The position numbers were made by a program, and so were the translations under genes. A stretch of DNA of 64,000 bases from contig CM034236.1 in assembly GCA_019916065.1 (NCBI GenBank), positions 17,623,167 to 17,687,166 of the forward strand. The letters run 5' to 3'. Below are positions 46,401 to 57,833 of this stretch, piece by piece. Origin of the DNA: Vitellaria paradoxa (Eukaryota > Streptophyta > Magnoliopsida > Ericales > Sapotaceae). Within the stretch, counting starts at the first letter, position 1. Every line of letters starts with the position of its first letter. The notes under the pieces are model-generated. The model was given only the letters and a program-made list of their open reading frames with translations, had not been told where the DNA came from and made no database searches.

Positions 46401-49400
46401 CAGTGACTTTACGGGCTTAGCATCCAATGCATACCGACGGTGTCACCTACCAAAAACCTAGCCGTCGCGACCGGCTACCTGACTGGCCAGGTCAGAAGGG
46501 AGCATCTCCCAAGTAAAATGCATGTTCCCATCTTCATCTAAAAGGATATTTCTACCCACCCATCACCCCATTGCCAAAAATAGCTTTAGCACCAAGTGCC
46601 TTAATTTCTTCTCACCCTTTTACATTCCAAGGGTACCTTGTATGGAAATCAGACATTTTTAATAACAACCGGCAATGTTCCCGAGCGATGAATCAAAAGT
46701 GAGATTATTTAGTCATATGCAATATATTTTTAAGCACTTTATCTATATCCATACTTTAATAGTAATTCTCAATAAATCAAAGATTTAACATAGTCATCAA
46801 TATCATTATCACAAAGGTAGGCACTATATGTAAATTAACAATTAGCAAGTAAAAAAAATTTAGAATACAAATTAGTATTTTAGTTAATTGTTTTGACAAA
46901 CTTACCGTACCAAATTTGATAAGAATAAAATTATTTCTAATGGTATATTAATTAGGCCGAGGTTGGTAGCTTAGTGGGTGGGCGACCCTAATTACGATTT
47001 AAAGTCGCAAGTTCGAACCTCATTGGCTGCAAATCTCGGTTTTTGCTCCTTTTACCTTTTATTTTATTATTTTATGGAATATGAAGATAATAAATAGCTC
47101 TTGGACTTATATTTAATTTTTAGCAAAATTGATAAGTTTTATTTTATTCAAAAATAATTTAAATAAATTTCCAATCATCATCTTATTTATAACCAAACCC
47201 TTATCATAGGTTTTTGGTTTCAAGATATCCATAAATGTCCACAGAATTATCCCAATGTTTAGGAAGGTATTAAATGAGTTTCATTTAATTCACTTAATCA
47301 TAAAAATATAATTATATAACTTGCTAGGTTGACAAAACAATGCCAAAAATAAATCAAAGTCATTTAAGAAAGACCAAATGAGAAAAGAACGAGTCCATTG
47401 TTTCTTTTGGGCATTTTATCAAATACTAGCATTTTAGTTTGAATAAGTCATCCAACTATCCATGATAAAACTGATTATCTAAGTCAATTATCATCAATAT
47501 TAGAGTGTCAAATAATACATAATATCTAGTTTAAAATAATTTCATATTAATAGAAATTATTAACATGACAATAACTAACAGAAGGAAATTGAAAATTTAA
47601 ATAAATCTTTAAACATAATATTCTAAACAAATCCAAACAAGCATCAATTAAAGCTAAGCAGAATAGCAGCTTAAAAGAAAATTCATATAAAATAGAGCAA
47701 GACTCCAATATCTATAAACTTTATATCTGTAGAAACTAGACTTCAAGACCTACAACTTTCATGTTTTACACTTTTTAAAATTCTAAGGTCTAAAGGTACA
47801 AAAACAGCTTTGAATTCAGTTTGTTCAAAAAATACAATTTTACACGTGCTCAGTATTTTGGGAATAACTTTTGACTCACAAATCGGATTGATGCAATTCG
47901 TTTTGGGTTGAAAAGAAAACTGAAAGGGCTACAACTTTTATGTTTTAGCCAAAGCCTAATTCCACCGTTTTAGGGGTTAGAAGCACATAAGAAGTTACAA
48001 ATAGAGAGCTGTCAGCATACTGAGTTACTTCAGTCAAAATTTTGGCTTCCCTACCCCCAATATACGGGTATTTATTTTTATCACAATCAAGTTTCATACT
48101 TCAAACCAGAAAATGCATCAAATATATTTTAGGAGATTCATCATCCTACCTCAATGAAGATATTAATGACCAAGTCTGAGAAGGAAAAATGAGTTAGCTT
48201 TGAACACCACCCAAATTGGAAAATTCCAAGCCTTTCTTCTTCCTCCAAGCAACACCAAATCTTCAGCCTCACTAATTAATAATTTATTTTTATTTCTCTC
48301 TTATTTTCTTCTCTTTGAAGACACACAATTTATAGGGAGTGTAGAGAAAATTATTAGTGGAGAAAAATCAACTAAGGTAAGATCATGCCTATACAATTGG
48401 TAGCATGATCCAAGAATCATGCTTACTTTTTGACTATCTAACCATATCATTTAAGAAAAGCATTGGGGAAGATGTATGGAGGTGGCATGATCCGGGAATC
48501 ATGCTAACTTTTTGACAAATTTAAACAATCATGCTAGCTTTTTGACAATTTAACCAAATGCTTTAAATCATGCTAGCTTTCAAACAAAATGCTTTAAATC
48601 TTGTTTGCTAAATAATTTGAAAAAGATGCTTTAAGGTCATCAATGTGGGTCTTCTCTTTGTCCAATTAGTCAAATAATTTTGAAAGATGGTGAGAGTGTA
48701 TGGAAGATGGAAATGAAGTTGTCGGGAAATAATTTAGAGCAACTATTCATGAGTCAATTCATTGAGTGATAAAGTGAGTTGAAATGAGTTGAGGTGAGTC
48801 AAAGAAAAGGGTTTACCCATGGGTTAATGGTCTTGGTTTGAACCAAATAAATAATTGGGCTAAGAAGTGTTTGGATAAAAATTTTAGAAATTCTACATTA
48901 AACTCCCACATAGGGTGAAATTTAATCCGAAAAATTTTTCAACTAATTTTTATCATTCCAAAAATTTTCAAATGCTCAATTTTCTAGATTTTTACTATAA
49001 TAAATATCACTACCACACTTAAATAATTTAATTAAGGAAAAAAATTCAGGTTATTACATTTATTATCTTTATATTCCATAAAATAATAAAATAAAAGGTA
49101 AAAGGAGCAAAAACTGAAATTTGCAGCCAATGAGGTTCGAACTTGCGAATTTAAATCGCAATTAGGGTCGCCCACCCACTAAGCTACCAACCTCGGCCTA
49201 ATTAATATACCATTAGAAATAATTTTATTCTTATCAAATTTGGTACGGTAAACTTGTCAAAACAATTAACTAAAATACTAATTTGTATTCTAATTTTTTT
49301 TTTTTTACTTGCTAATTGTTAATTTACATATAGTGCCTACCTTTGTGATAATGATATTGATGACTATGTTAAATCTTTGATTTATTGAGAATTACTATTA

Positions 49401-49920
49401 AAGTATGGATATAGATAAAGTGCTTAAAAATATATTGCATGTGACTAAATAATCTCACTTTTGATTCATCGCTCGGGAACATTGCCGGTTGTTATTAAAA
49501 ATGTCTGATTTCCATACAAGGTACCCTTGGAATGTAAAAGGGTGAGAAGAAATTAAGGCACTTGGTGCTAAAGCTGTTTTTGGTAATGGGGTGATGGGTG
49601 GGTAGAAATGGCCTTTTAGATGAAGATGGGAACATGCATTTTATTTGGGAGATGCTCCCTTCTGACCTGGCCAGTCAGGTAGCCGGTCGCGACGGCTAGG
49701 TTTTTGGTAGGTGACACCATTGGTATGCATTGGATGCTAAGCCCGTAAATTCACTAGTTCCCAAGGCTGGGGGTAGAGGAGGATAGGAGTATGATTATCT
49801 TAGGAGGATTTAGATTAAACTCCTTTACAAAATTTTACTGTGACCAGCAACCTCTCTTGTTATGTATGAATGATGTATTGGAATTATTTAATTATATTTA
49901 ATTCCTCTCGATTAATATTT

Positions 49921-49958
<38 letters not shown>

Positions 49959-50778
49959 AAACATGTATCACTACGGGGTTTGATCCCGAGACCTTGAAGA
50001 TCTAAATCTGAGATCCCTACCACTGCGACACAGACTTCATTGTGGTATACACATCAGTATTTAATTATTTTACATGTAAGTAAAATAGTAGTTACGGTGA
50101 CGATTTCATCGAACCGTTGTAAGTATAATTTACATTATTCAGTTGAGATCTATTGAATTAATTGTTGCATAAATAGTATGCCACTTAAACACATTCACTT
50201 AATACAGTGTAGTATTACAACCACTACATATAGGCAGCTAGGAGATTCTGATTACTGGGCTTTAGTAGCTCACCCCTTGTGGGAATATTTTTTTCAGGAT
50301 ATTAAGTACAGGGATACAGAAGATGAGCTGGAAAGAGATTAATTTCTCATAAATATTCCATCAGAAGAGTTATCTATTTTTTTCTTCTTTCCTGCACAGA
50401 GCTGGAGGACTTTATTTTTGGTCTGTAATAATTGTTGGATGATTGTAATTATTAAGCATAGACCTAATTTGCTTTTATTTGGTATGTAATGTTAATAGCG
50501 TGATTGGGACACTTAGATGGCTCTGTAATATTTTTCTCTATCTTTATTTTGTGCCCTGTAGTTGAAATCCCATCAAATGGTTCAGTCCAATGACTTATAA
50601 ATATTGTTTGGGATAAACATGGGATTTTGACTATCTTAAATTTTTCTTACGGGTCAACCCCAATCTGGAGAAAAACTCTGGGGTGTGACAGTGTGTTATT
50701 ATCATCTTATTTTTATACCTAACAAATAAATTCCAAGTCACCCCTGGGCATTCGGTTATGAAAATCTGGGGCGTGACA
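43413..50778 (+). mobile_element. Solo LTR E1 (3.7-kb family), split by an inverted copy of itself
   Basis: TGTAATAACCTG... to ...GGGGCGTGACA, flanked by a perfect AAGTA duplication (43408-43412 and 50779-50783). Its own sequence is 43413-45383 plus 49064-50778 (about 3.69 kb). TATA box TATAAAT at 44139-44145 with palindromes at 43967-43986 and 44049-44068. The inverted tRNA-like segments are near 49115-49200 and 49960-50030. It is homologous over its length to 34580-38403. Confidence 0.95.
45384..49058 (-). mobile_element. Solo LTR E2, inserted inverted into E1
   Basis: TGTCACGCCCCGG... to ...GGTTATTACA on the plus strand, 3675 bp, flanked by a perfect TTTAT duplication (45379-45383 and 49059-49063). 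The undisturbed target is visible in 34580-38403 at about 36680 (GCTATTTATTATC). Same family as E1 but opposite strand. Minus-strand TATA at 48328-48334, palindromes at 48403-48422 and 48485-48504; tRNA-like segments at 46132-46186 and 46967-47020. The frame 48200-48403 is a chance frame. Confidence 0.95.
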
Positions 50779-51796
50779 AAGTAATTTAAATATATTATTA
50801 TTATTTACTAAAACAATCATGAAAAATAATATTAATTAACGTCACCTTAATTTTGAAATTAAATTATATTATAAATTTTTAAAATAAATTAATTATATTA
50901 TGATATTAAAACTAATTAACATTACGTTAAGAAGATTAATTAATGTTATTACCTTACCGAAATTAATTAAATTAATGAACGTTATTTTAGGGAAATTAAA
51001 TTATATTATGATATTTATAATGTTAGACAATAGTATTAAAAATATTAAGATTAAGTAAATACTAATATTAAATTATAACTTGTAGGTTCATTAAAAATAT
51101 AAATTAAAATTAAGTTGTAATAAGATAATATAATTTATTAAATAATTTAAATATATTATTATCATTTACTAAAACAATGATAAAAAATAATATTAATTAA
51201 CATCACCTTAATATTGAAATTAAATTATATTATAAATTTTTAATAAGATAATGTTTACATTTACTTAAATTATTAAAAATAATTTTATTAGATAATTTAT
51301 ATATATTTTTGTTGTTCACTATTAATATTATGAAAAATATTAAATAGAAAGTAGCATAAATAGGAAACAATAATACTAAAAAATATTAATATCGTAATAT
51401 TTGTTGTTAATTTATATATTTTGAATTAAACAATAATACTAAAAATAGTTATCCTTGGGTAAATAATAATAACATTAAATTATAATTTTTAGGTTCATTA
51501 AATATTAATATTAGTTAAAATATTAAATAACGAATTAAAATATTGATAATATAATTAATTTAGGTCAAATTAGATTGTTTCAATTAATATTGCAATGGCT
51601 GGTTACTCAAATGATTGAAAATACTTTTATTATTTGAAATCATAATTTGATTTATGTTATAATGAGCAAATATTGAATTATTCGTAATATCTATTGTTAA
51701 TTTATTTAATTTGTATCGTATTATTTTATTTGTTGTATATTTGATCTTCGAATAGATATTATGGTTTTATTTTTTTAATCTACTTTAATTAACTCT
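50779..51796. repeat. AT-rich degenerate repeats of CACTA #2 (right)
   Basis: Continuation of the left AT-rich part after the AAGTA duplication, with repeated AATTAATTAACGTCACCTTAAT and AGATAATATAATTTATTAAATAAT blocks (50830, 51125, 51195). No gene seen. Confidence 0.6.
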
Positions 51797-52300
51797 AATC
51801 TTTGGGCCCAATCCAAAACTAAATCCTTAGTCTTGCTCGGGCCCAATCCAATATCTTTTTTAAGCCCAGTCCAATCCAATACGAATACGATAAGTAAATT
51901 AAGTCAAATAATAATATTACAATATTGTTTCTAGGTAATTTACCGAATAATATAGTAATTAATTAGACAAGCAGCAGTAGTTAATTAATAATATTTAATT
52001 AGTTCAATTACTAATTAAAAGTAAACCCCTAATCTTGCCTGGGCCCAATCCAATATGTTTCTTGGGCCCAGTCCAATCCAATACGAATACGATAAGTAAA
52101 TTAGGTCAAATAATAATATTATAATATTATTTCTAGGTAATTTACCGAATAATATAGTAATTAATTACACAAGCAGCAGTAGTTAATTAATAATATTTAA
52201 TTAGTTCAATTACTAATTAAAAGTAAATCCCTAATCTTGCCTAGGCCTAATCCAATATCTTTCATGGGCCTAGTCCAATCCAATACGAATACGATAAGTA
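51797..52300. repeat. 202-bp tandem repeat in CACTA #2
   Basis: The anchor GGGCCCAATCCAATAT recurs at 51839, 52041 and 52243 (last as GGCCTAATCC), exactly 202 bp apart, with AGTCCAATCCAATACGAATACGAT and CAAGCAGCAGTAGTTAATTAAT in each unit. It is the reverse complement of the GGATTGGGCCCAAG repeat in CACTA #1 (33919-34579, 38404-39008). Confidence 0.85.
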
Positions 52301-52800
52301 AATAATTTGCAACTATTAAATAAAATATAATTAAATTAATAAAATATAATAGTTAAATTAAATTTAATATAAATATTTATACATAAATAATAAAATATAA
52401 TAGTTATTATAAATAATTAGCAACTATTAAATAAATAATTATTATAAATAAATAATAAATAATTATTAAATAGATAATTTAAATAATTCAATTTGTAAAA
52501 AAAATTATTGAAATTTTATTAAAATAAATTATTGAGATTCTATTTAAAAAAAATATTGAGATTCATGTGCAAATTAATAAAATATAATTAAATTAAATTT
52601 AATATAAATATTTATACATAAATAATAAAATATATTAGTTATTATAAATAATTAGCAACTATTAAATAAATAATTATTATAAATAAATAATAAATAATTA
52701 TTAAATATATAATTTAAATAATTCGATTTGTAAAAAAAATTATTGACATTTTATTATAATAAATTATTGAGGTTCTATTTTAAAAAAAATATTAAACTAT
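52301..52800. repeat. 235-bp AT-rich direct duplication in CACTA #2
   Basis: AATTTAATATAAATATTTAT at 52361 recurs at 52596 and ATTAGCAACTATTAAATAAA at 52416 recurs at 52651, a 235-bp period, two copies with few changes. Confidence 0.85.
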
Positions 52801-53201
52801 ATATTAGCGACCGCTTAAAGCAGTCGCTAATACACCAAAAGGGTCGCTAATTCTTTGGCGCCAAATGGCCATGGCTTTCCTGGTAAGTAATTGCGACCAC
52901 CTCTAGTCTATTATCGACTGCTACTTGCGGTCGCAACAAGTTCGCGCCACTTGGCGCCATCTCAAGGAGTTTTCACGCCAAATAAACAGCGACCGCTACT
53001 AGCTATAATAGTCTGACGTCTTTCCACAAGTGGTCGCAGCCATCGTCGCAAAAAACTTAGCGACTGCTTTGACCGTCGCTAATACCTTTTACTAAGACTC
53101 AAATGCGACCTCCTTCAAGCGGTCGCTAAGCCGTCGCTATTATTTATAGTGACCGCTTTTCCATTTTTTAGCGGTCGCTAATACCCTCCTTTCCAGTAGT
53201 G
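52801..53201 (-). repeat. CACTA #2 right subterminal and terminal repeats
   Basis: TTAGCGACCGCTTAAAGCAGTCGCTAA and at least eight further GCGACCGC/GCGGTCGC copies, ending CCTTTCCAGTAGTG at 53201, followed by the AAA duplication. Confidence 0.9.
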
Positions 53202-53204
53202 AAA

Positions 53205-54205
53205 ACACTTGAGTTCAAATCGGATTTAGGGGTTTGTTAAAAATATTAAGAAGGTTTCAATCAAAAATTTTTACTAGTGATTTCAGAGAATTTAGTCAAA
53301 GACTTTTCTTTTTGAAAGCTTTTCAAACAAACGAAATCAGATTTGGGTTTAAATCCTATTCTTAATTCGTCAAAAAATATTAAACCAATTTGAATCGAAA
53401 ACATTTACCAGTGATTACAGAGAATGTAGTCAAAGGTTTTTGTTTTTGAATGCTTTTGAAACAAATTAAAATAGATTTGAAAATAGTAGATCCCTACGCA
53501 TGGGTTTTCGCAAACCATGCGAAGGGTCTACGTACATTCTATATATCATCGTAAACTACCCTTCCTTGATTCGTTGAATCAAGAACTAGGGTTTTACGCT
53601 AAATAAAATGAATAAATCATATCATTACATAGAGAAACGAAATATAACGCACTAGGAAAACAATTCTAAAATGGAGTACTGAATCACAACTGCTGTAACG
53701 AAAACACTGATAGTTTCAAAAATATGTAGAAACATCCCATGAACAATTAGAAAGCTCTCAAACTATGCTAAAACACTCAAAAGTATGCTAAAAAATAAAA
53801 ATTTCCTCCCTAGGGTTTGGCTGTGTAACAGGGTTTATAAAAGGGTTGTAAGGAAACCCTAAAAGATAAGTTTTAAAAGTCGCGCACTTGGCCACTATGG
53901 TCCAGACCAACTGGGTGGGGGTCCGGACCATAGAATGATGGATCTTCAGCTTTTGCTTTTTCCTCCATGCTAGGTCTTTGGACTAATCCGTACCATCCTT
54001 GGTGGGGTCTGAACCACAGCTTTTCCTTCATCTTCTAGGTTGTTTTCATCGCTATAAACTTCACTTTTCTCACCTTTTTTCCTGCAATTAAGAAAATAAC
54101 GACTATAAGCAATAAAATAATGATAAAACTTCAAGATTAACTACTTAAACGCATCAATGTGTATCAAAATGTTGAGTTTGTAATTACTTTTTTCAAGTGT
54201 AATCA
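53205..54205 (-). repeat. 3' LTR of Athila #4, part 2
   Basis: Resumes with ACACTTGAG after the duplicated AAA and ends GTGTAATCA at 54205. Contains stem-loop repeats (about 53255-53305, 53393-53450), TATA box TTTATAAA (53834-53841) and hairpin 53895-53933. Together with 40108-40698 the LTR is about 1.6 kb. Confidence 0.9.
53895..53933 (-). promoter_or_regulatory. Inverted repeat upstream of LTR TATA (Athila #4), with compensatory change
   Basis: Arms CTATGGTCCAGACC (53895-53908) and GGTCCGGACCATAG (53920-53933). Relative to CTGTGG/CCACAG in #2 and #3 both arms have changed together (G to A and C to T), so pairing is kept. TATA lies about 55 bp downstream on the minus strand. Confidence 0.65.
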
Positions 54206-56021
54206 CACCCCCCAACTTGAGCGTTGCTAGTCCCTAGCAATGCCTTATATTTAAAATGAAATGCAACTACCATCCTATTTCTTTTTTCATTGGAAATACG
54301 GCTACACTTAGCTATGTGCAGCAAGCCCTTTAAATCCCTAGATTCCCCCTAGTGGACGGGTAAGGTCTCGTGAGGGTTTGCAGTGAATCTACCCACAAAA
54401 TTCCTAAAACTGCTCCAATGGATGGTAAACATCAGTTCAACAACTACTGATTTAAGTTCAATATGAATTAAGTAACAAAATTTTCAAATGTCATATAAAA
54501 CCTCCCAATGTGTATTTAACTCGGCTACTTTTCAATCATCTCATCTCAAACATGTCAATTCATATCATTCAATCAATATAGTCATCAAACACACTCAAAA
54601 GATTGTGGTTTCGACATCAAATCTCACCAGGTTATTCACTCAATTAGAAAAAAAATCACTCAAGAAGGGTTGCTCTCATGGTTCATACAAGATTACAATA
54701 TCAAATAAATGCAATGAACCCAATCAAAAGTGATTGAAAGAATTTAAACAGAGTGTGGTATAGCTTCATAAAAGGAATGTATTAATGCTTTACAAGACAA
54801 CTACCATCAATCACATGAGATAAATTAATGCTCTTCTAAGTATCTTTCACCTAAAGTCCATTAGGTCTTTACTAGGTTGTAACTTGGCCAAAGAAGTATT
54901 GGTTAGACAAATGAAGGATAGGAAAAACAAAATGCATGTCTAAGGATAGTGTGGTGCAATATTGCCCTCCCCCTAACTTTTCCTTTCTATATCTCTTGAG
55001 AACCCAACAACGAAGCCCAATCCCATATATTATATTATTTTTTTTCTTTCTTCTTTTTATAAAAATAATAGGATCAATGATAAACTTTTGAACTAATAGA
55101 TCCTTCTTTTTTTTTTCACTTAACTTCCATCACAACTTTCCCTTTTACTAACCTTTATAAAATTGTACCAAACTCCCAAGTCATACTAGGGTTGGTTTAC
55201 CTATTAATCTAAGGTTAAAAAGGGTCATATATGGGGCTAAACAAGAAACAAAAATTTTATTTCTTATTCCATTTATTTATAGGCTTCAAAATGGGTCCGC
55301 GGGTTATGCTAATCAAAGGAAAGTTCCAGACCTTCAAATATAAGAATGAGGGCCTAATATCACTCTCTAGGTTAATAACACCTTATTATAAGCACTAACT
55401 ACACATGTAATTCAACAAATAGTGTCTTGTGCATTTAATACCAAAGCATTAATGAAATGAAGCTATTCAAAGGAAGTGAAACAAAGGAATATAGAAAGAT
55501 CAATATAAAACCTTCAAAAACAAAGGATTAGGCTCAAAAGCTCACATAATGTAGGGTTTTAAGTCTCCACCTATGTCTTGGCATATTTGAGTGACTAAAT
55601 CTCATAAATTCTAATCATTGACATATTTTCAACTTAATGATTTTAAGTGACAAGTTTGCAACACAATAGAAAATTTTATAATCAATTTTTAAATTAAGTT
55701 CCTTATTCAAAATTGAAATCAAATCATTTGTCGTTTACATTAATTATACCATCCTTGGTTTGAATCCTAAGGTATCACTAGTCACTAATGTTTGATGGGT
55801 AACAAAAACACATGACCACCCCCCCAACTTAAGAAGCACATTGTCCCCAGTGTGTAAAAAGGAACAATGGTGAAAAGAACATAAGGTAAAAGTGTGGCGT
55901 GCATATGCCATGATTCCCTCCCCCCAACTTAGGTGTAGGTGACTAATGACATAAATGAATAATATAAATAAAAAGAAAATAATAAAAGTAGCATAAGAAA
56001 TAATGAAAGAAGGGATAAGGA
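54206..56021 (-). other. 3' untranslated region of Athila #4
   Basis: 1.8 kb without a gene. Three polypurine-like tracts: 54206-54217 next to the LTR with hairpin TTGCTAG/CTAGCAA (54224-54240); 55817-55830 with hairpin CACATTG/CAGTGTG (55837-55854); 55917-55930. The frame at 54488-54733 on the plus strand is not supported. Confidence 0.8.
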
Positions 56022-56489
56022 TTACCTCATACTGTCAGCACTCTTCTTAGATTCAGTGTCAGCACTCTTAGTATCAGGAATGTCTTCCAGAGGTGGCATA
56101 TCATAAGAATCAGAAGGGTAACTCATTTCGAATCCTATTATTGTGTCAGTGTCCATGGCATAAGAGGGTGCATTAGACCACTCAGTAGCTACAGTTATCT
56201 CAGCCCACTCCATCTCTAAAAGGATTTCAAGGTCGACTTCATTCCACCACTGCCCTTTGAGTAATTGGTCAAGTGTTATGAGAACTAGTGGAGGATAAAT
56301 GAGTGGCAAGGGTAATGAATTACTCTCTAGAAAATACTCCTTAGGCCATACTTCCCAATCGACCTCCTAACTCTCAGAGTCACTCTCCTCACTAGACATA
56401 TAAGGTGTTTCTTCCCATTTATGTTTTCTACCAATTAAAGTGTTAATGTTATCCTCCTAATTATGGTTATCATTATTAGAACCAGACAT
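56022..56489 (-). pseudogene. Second downstream frame of Athila #4, unrecognised
   Basis: From the ATG at 56489 to 56022, about 155 codons in one frame, interrupted by two in-frame TAG codons (codons 11 and about 41), each explicable as a changed CAG. The product starts SGSNNDN, is acidic throughout (SSEESDSES, MEWAEITVATEW, DMPPLEDIPDTKSADTESKKSAD) and has no membrane segment. I do not recognise a family. It lies between the larger downstream frame and the 3' untranslated region. Confidence 0.4.
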
Positions 56490-56709
56490 GATGTACCTGT
56501 TCTTTACAAATAATATAAAAATAGAGCTTGAGAACATAATTAACAATGCATCCAAACATAAGGCAATAACAATGATACACTTATAGAAAGGAATTAAAAA
56601 GAATAACACGCATAAAATAAAAAGCAAAAGCAATTAAGGAAAATAGCAAATTAAAATAGTCAAAATAGTTATACATCAATCCAAATTGACTAAAGTTAAG
56701 TACAAAGTT

Positions 56710-57828
56710 TTAGGATTAACAAATGCAACAATAAAACTCAAGAAGAAAACTCAATATCCAATCACTGAGGAGGTGGAAGTGCATGAACCTATTTAATATA
56801 GTCCAAAATGCTCTACAGGAGGTGACCCTGAGTCTGCTAGGTCTGGTGAATGCACAGGAGGAGCAGGTGGTCGGCTTCTTGATTCTGTTCCATGTTACTA
56901 AGATGCTCAGCCGAAGCTCCAATCTAATCAGCTAACTCTGTATTAGTAACCTCCGCTTTATCCTCCTTTGGCTCTTCTGGGCCCCGAGATGGTTCACCCT
57001 CCTCTTTTGACTCCTTTCCCTTCCTCTTCTTCTTTGAGATTAAGCCTCGCGATTTGACATAAGATGTGATGTTAAAAGAATGTAATCCTGAGGCTATAGG
57101 CATATCATTTGTGATGTGGGCCTCCTTTCTCTTAAATATCTCTGTTAAAGCTTCTCCAAAGGGTAAGGCAACTAGGGCTCCAGGATGCTTATAGGTATAA
57201 GCCACTTGGTGCCAAATATATGAGGGCAAATTAATAGTCATCCCCGTTCTAATAGCATAAATCAACCGAGGTCTAAGGGGGGTACAATCTGAATTCTTGT
57301 TTTGGGGCAACAAGTTTGTGCATGAAAACACATGATGTGCCTAATATTTATCTTTAAGTACTGACACCGACTTCATATATTCCCCAGTCCATTCTTTGTC
57401 TTCTAATAGAATATCTGAGACCACAATGGGGAATGGTGGGGTGCCCTCAATAGGGTAGGTGAATTCTGGGTTCTGTACTTGAGGTAACTGGAATATTAAG
57501 GTAAAATCTTCAAGTGTAAGTGTAATTTCAGCCCCCCGCACCCAGCTAATGAGCCTTTAAAGTTGGCAAAGAACTCCTTTACTAAATCAACTATTCAATA
57601 GGTATGAAATCTAGCAATGTTGAGCCATTGTCGCTCCTCAAAGTTCTGCTCTAACATAAACTCTTCACACCAAAATTGGTCTATTTGCAAAAAATGTTCA
57701 ATTACCACCAGCTTGTTTCCCCAAGTCTCATCATGTTTTCTCTCAGCATCTTCCCCCCTGAATCTACTTCTATCAAAAGAATTGGACCCTAGTTGTCTAT
57801 TTGCAGTTTTCTTGACTTGTGGGGCCAT
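56710..57828 (-). pseudogene. Downstream ORF of Athila #4 (putative plant transposon protein-like)
   Basis: Starts at the ATG at 57828 (APQVKKTANRQL). Pieces in order: 57595-57828; 57341-57541 with RGAEITLTLEDFTLIFQLP; 56924-57331 with LPQNKNSDCTPLRPRLIYAI, NLPSYIWHQVAYTYK and ALVALPFGEALTEIFKRKEAH; and a Lys/Glu-rich stretch (KKKRKGKESKEEGEP). The pattern matches the protein often found after integrase in plant gypsy elements and filed as a putative plant transposon protein. It occupies the position of the so-called env-like gene of Athila, but I see no signal peptide or membrane segment. A stop near 57600 and frameshifts near 57545 and 57335 break it. Function unknown. Confidence 0.6.
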
Positions 57829-57833
57829 GATAG

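Larger units (their letters stand above)
40699..53201. mobile_element. CACTA transposon #2 (complete ends, no transposase)
   Basis: Begins CACTACTAAAGATTGG and ends CCTTTCCAGTAGTG, flanked by a 3-bp duplication AAA (40696-40698 and 53202-53204) within a recognisable LTR. Both ends have arrays of TTAGCGACCGCT-like subterminal repeats. The first seven to eight terminal bases agree (CACTACT), the next ones less well. Of 12.5 kb, 7.4 kb is nested solo LTR; the rest is AT-rich repeats. I see no TnpA- or TnpD-like transposase, so it is a non-autonomous derivative. Confidence 0.9.

Noticed and set aside
43413..50778. Foldback (large inverted-repeat DNA) transposon
   Set aside because: Both inverted blocks are explained by two TG...CA solo LTRs, each with its own perfect 5-bp duplication.
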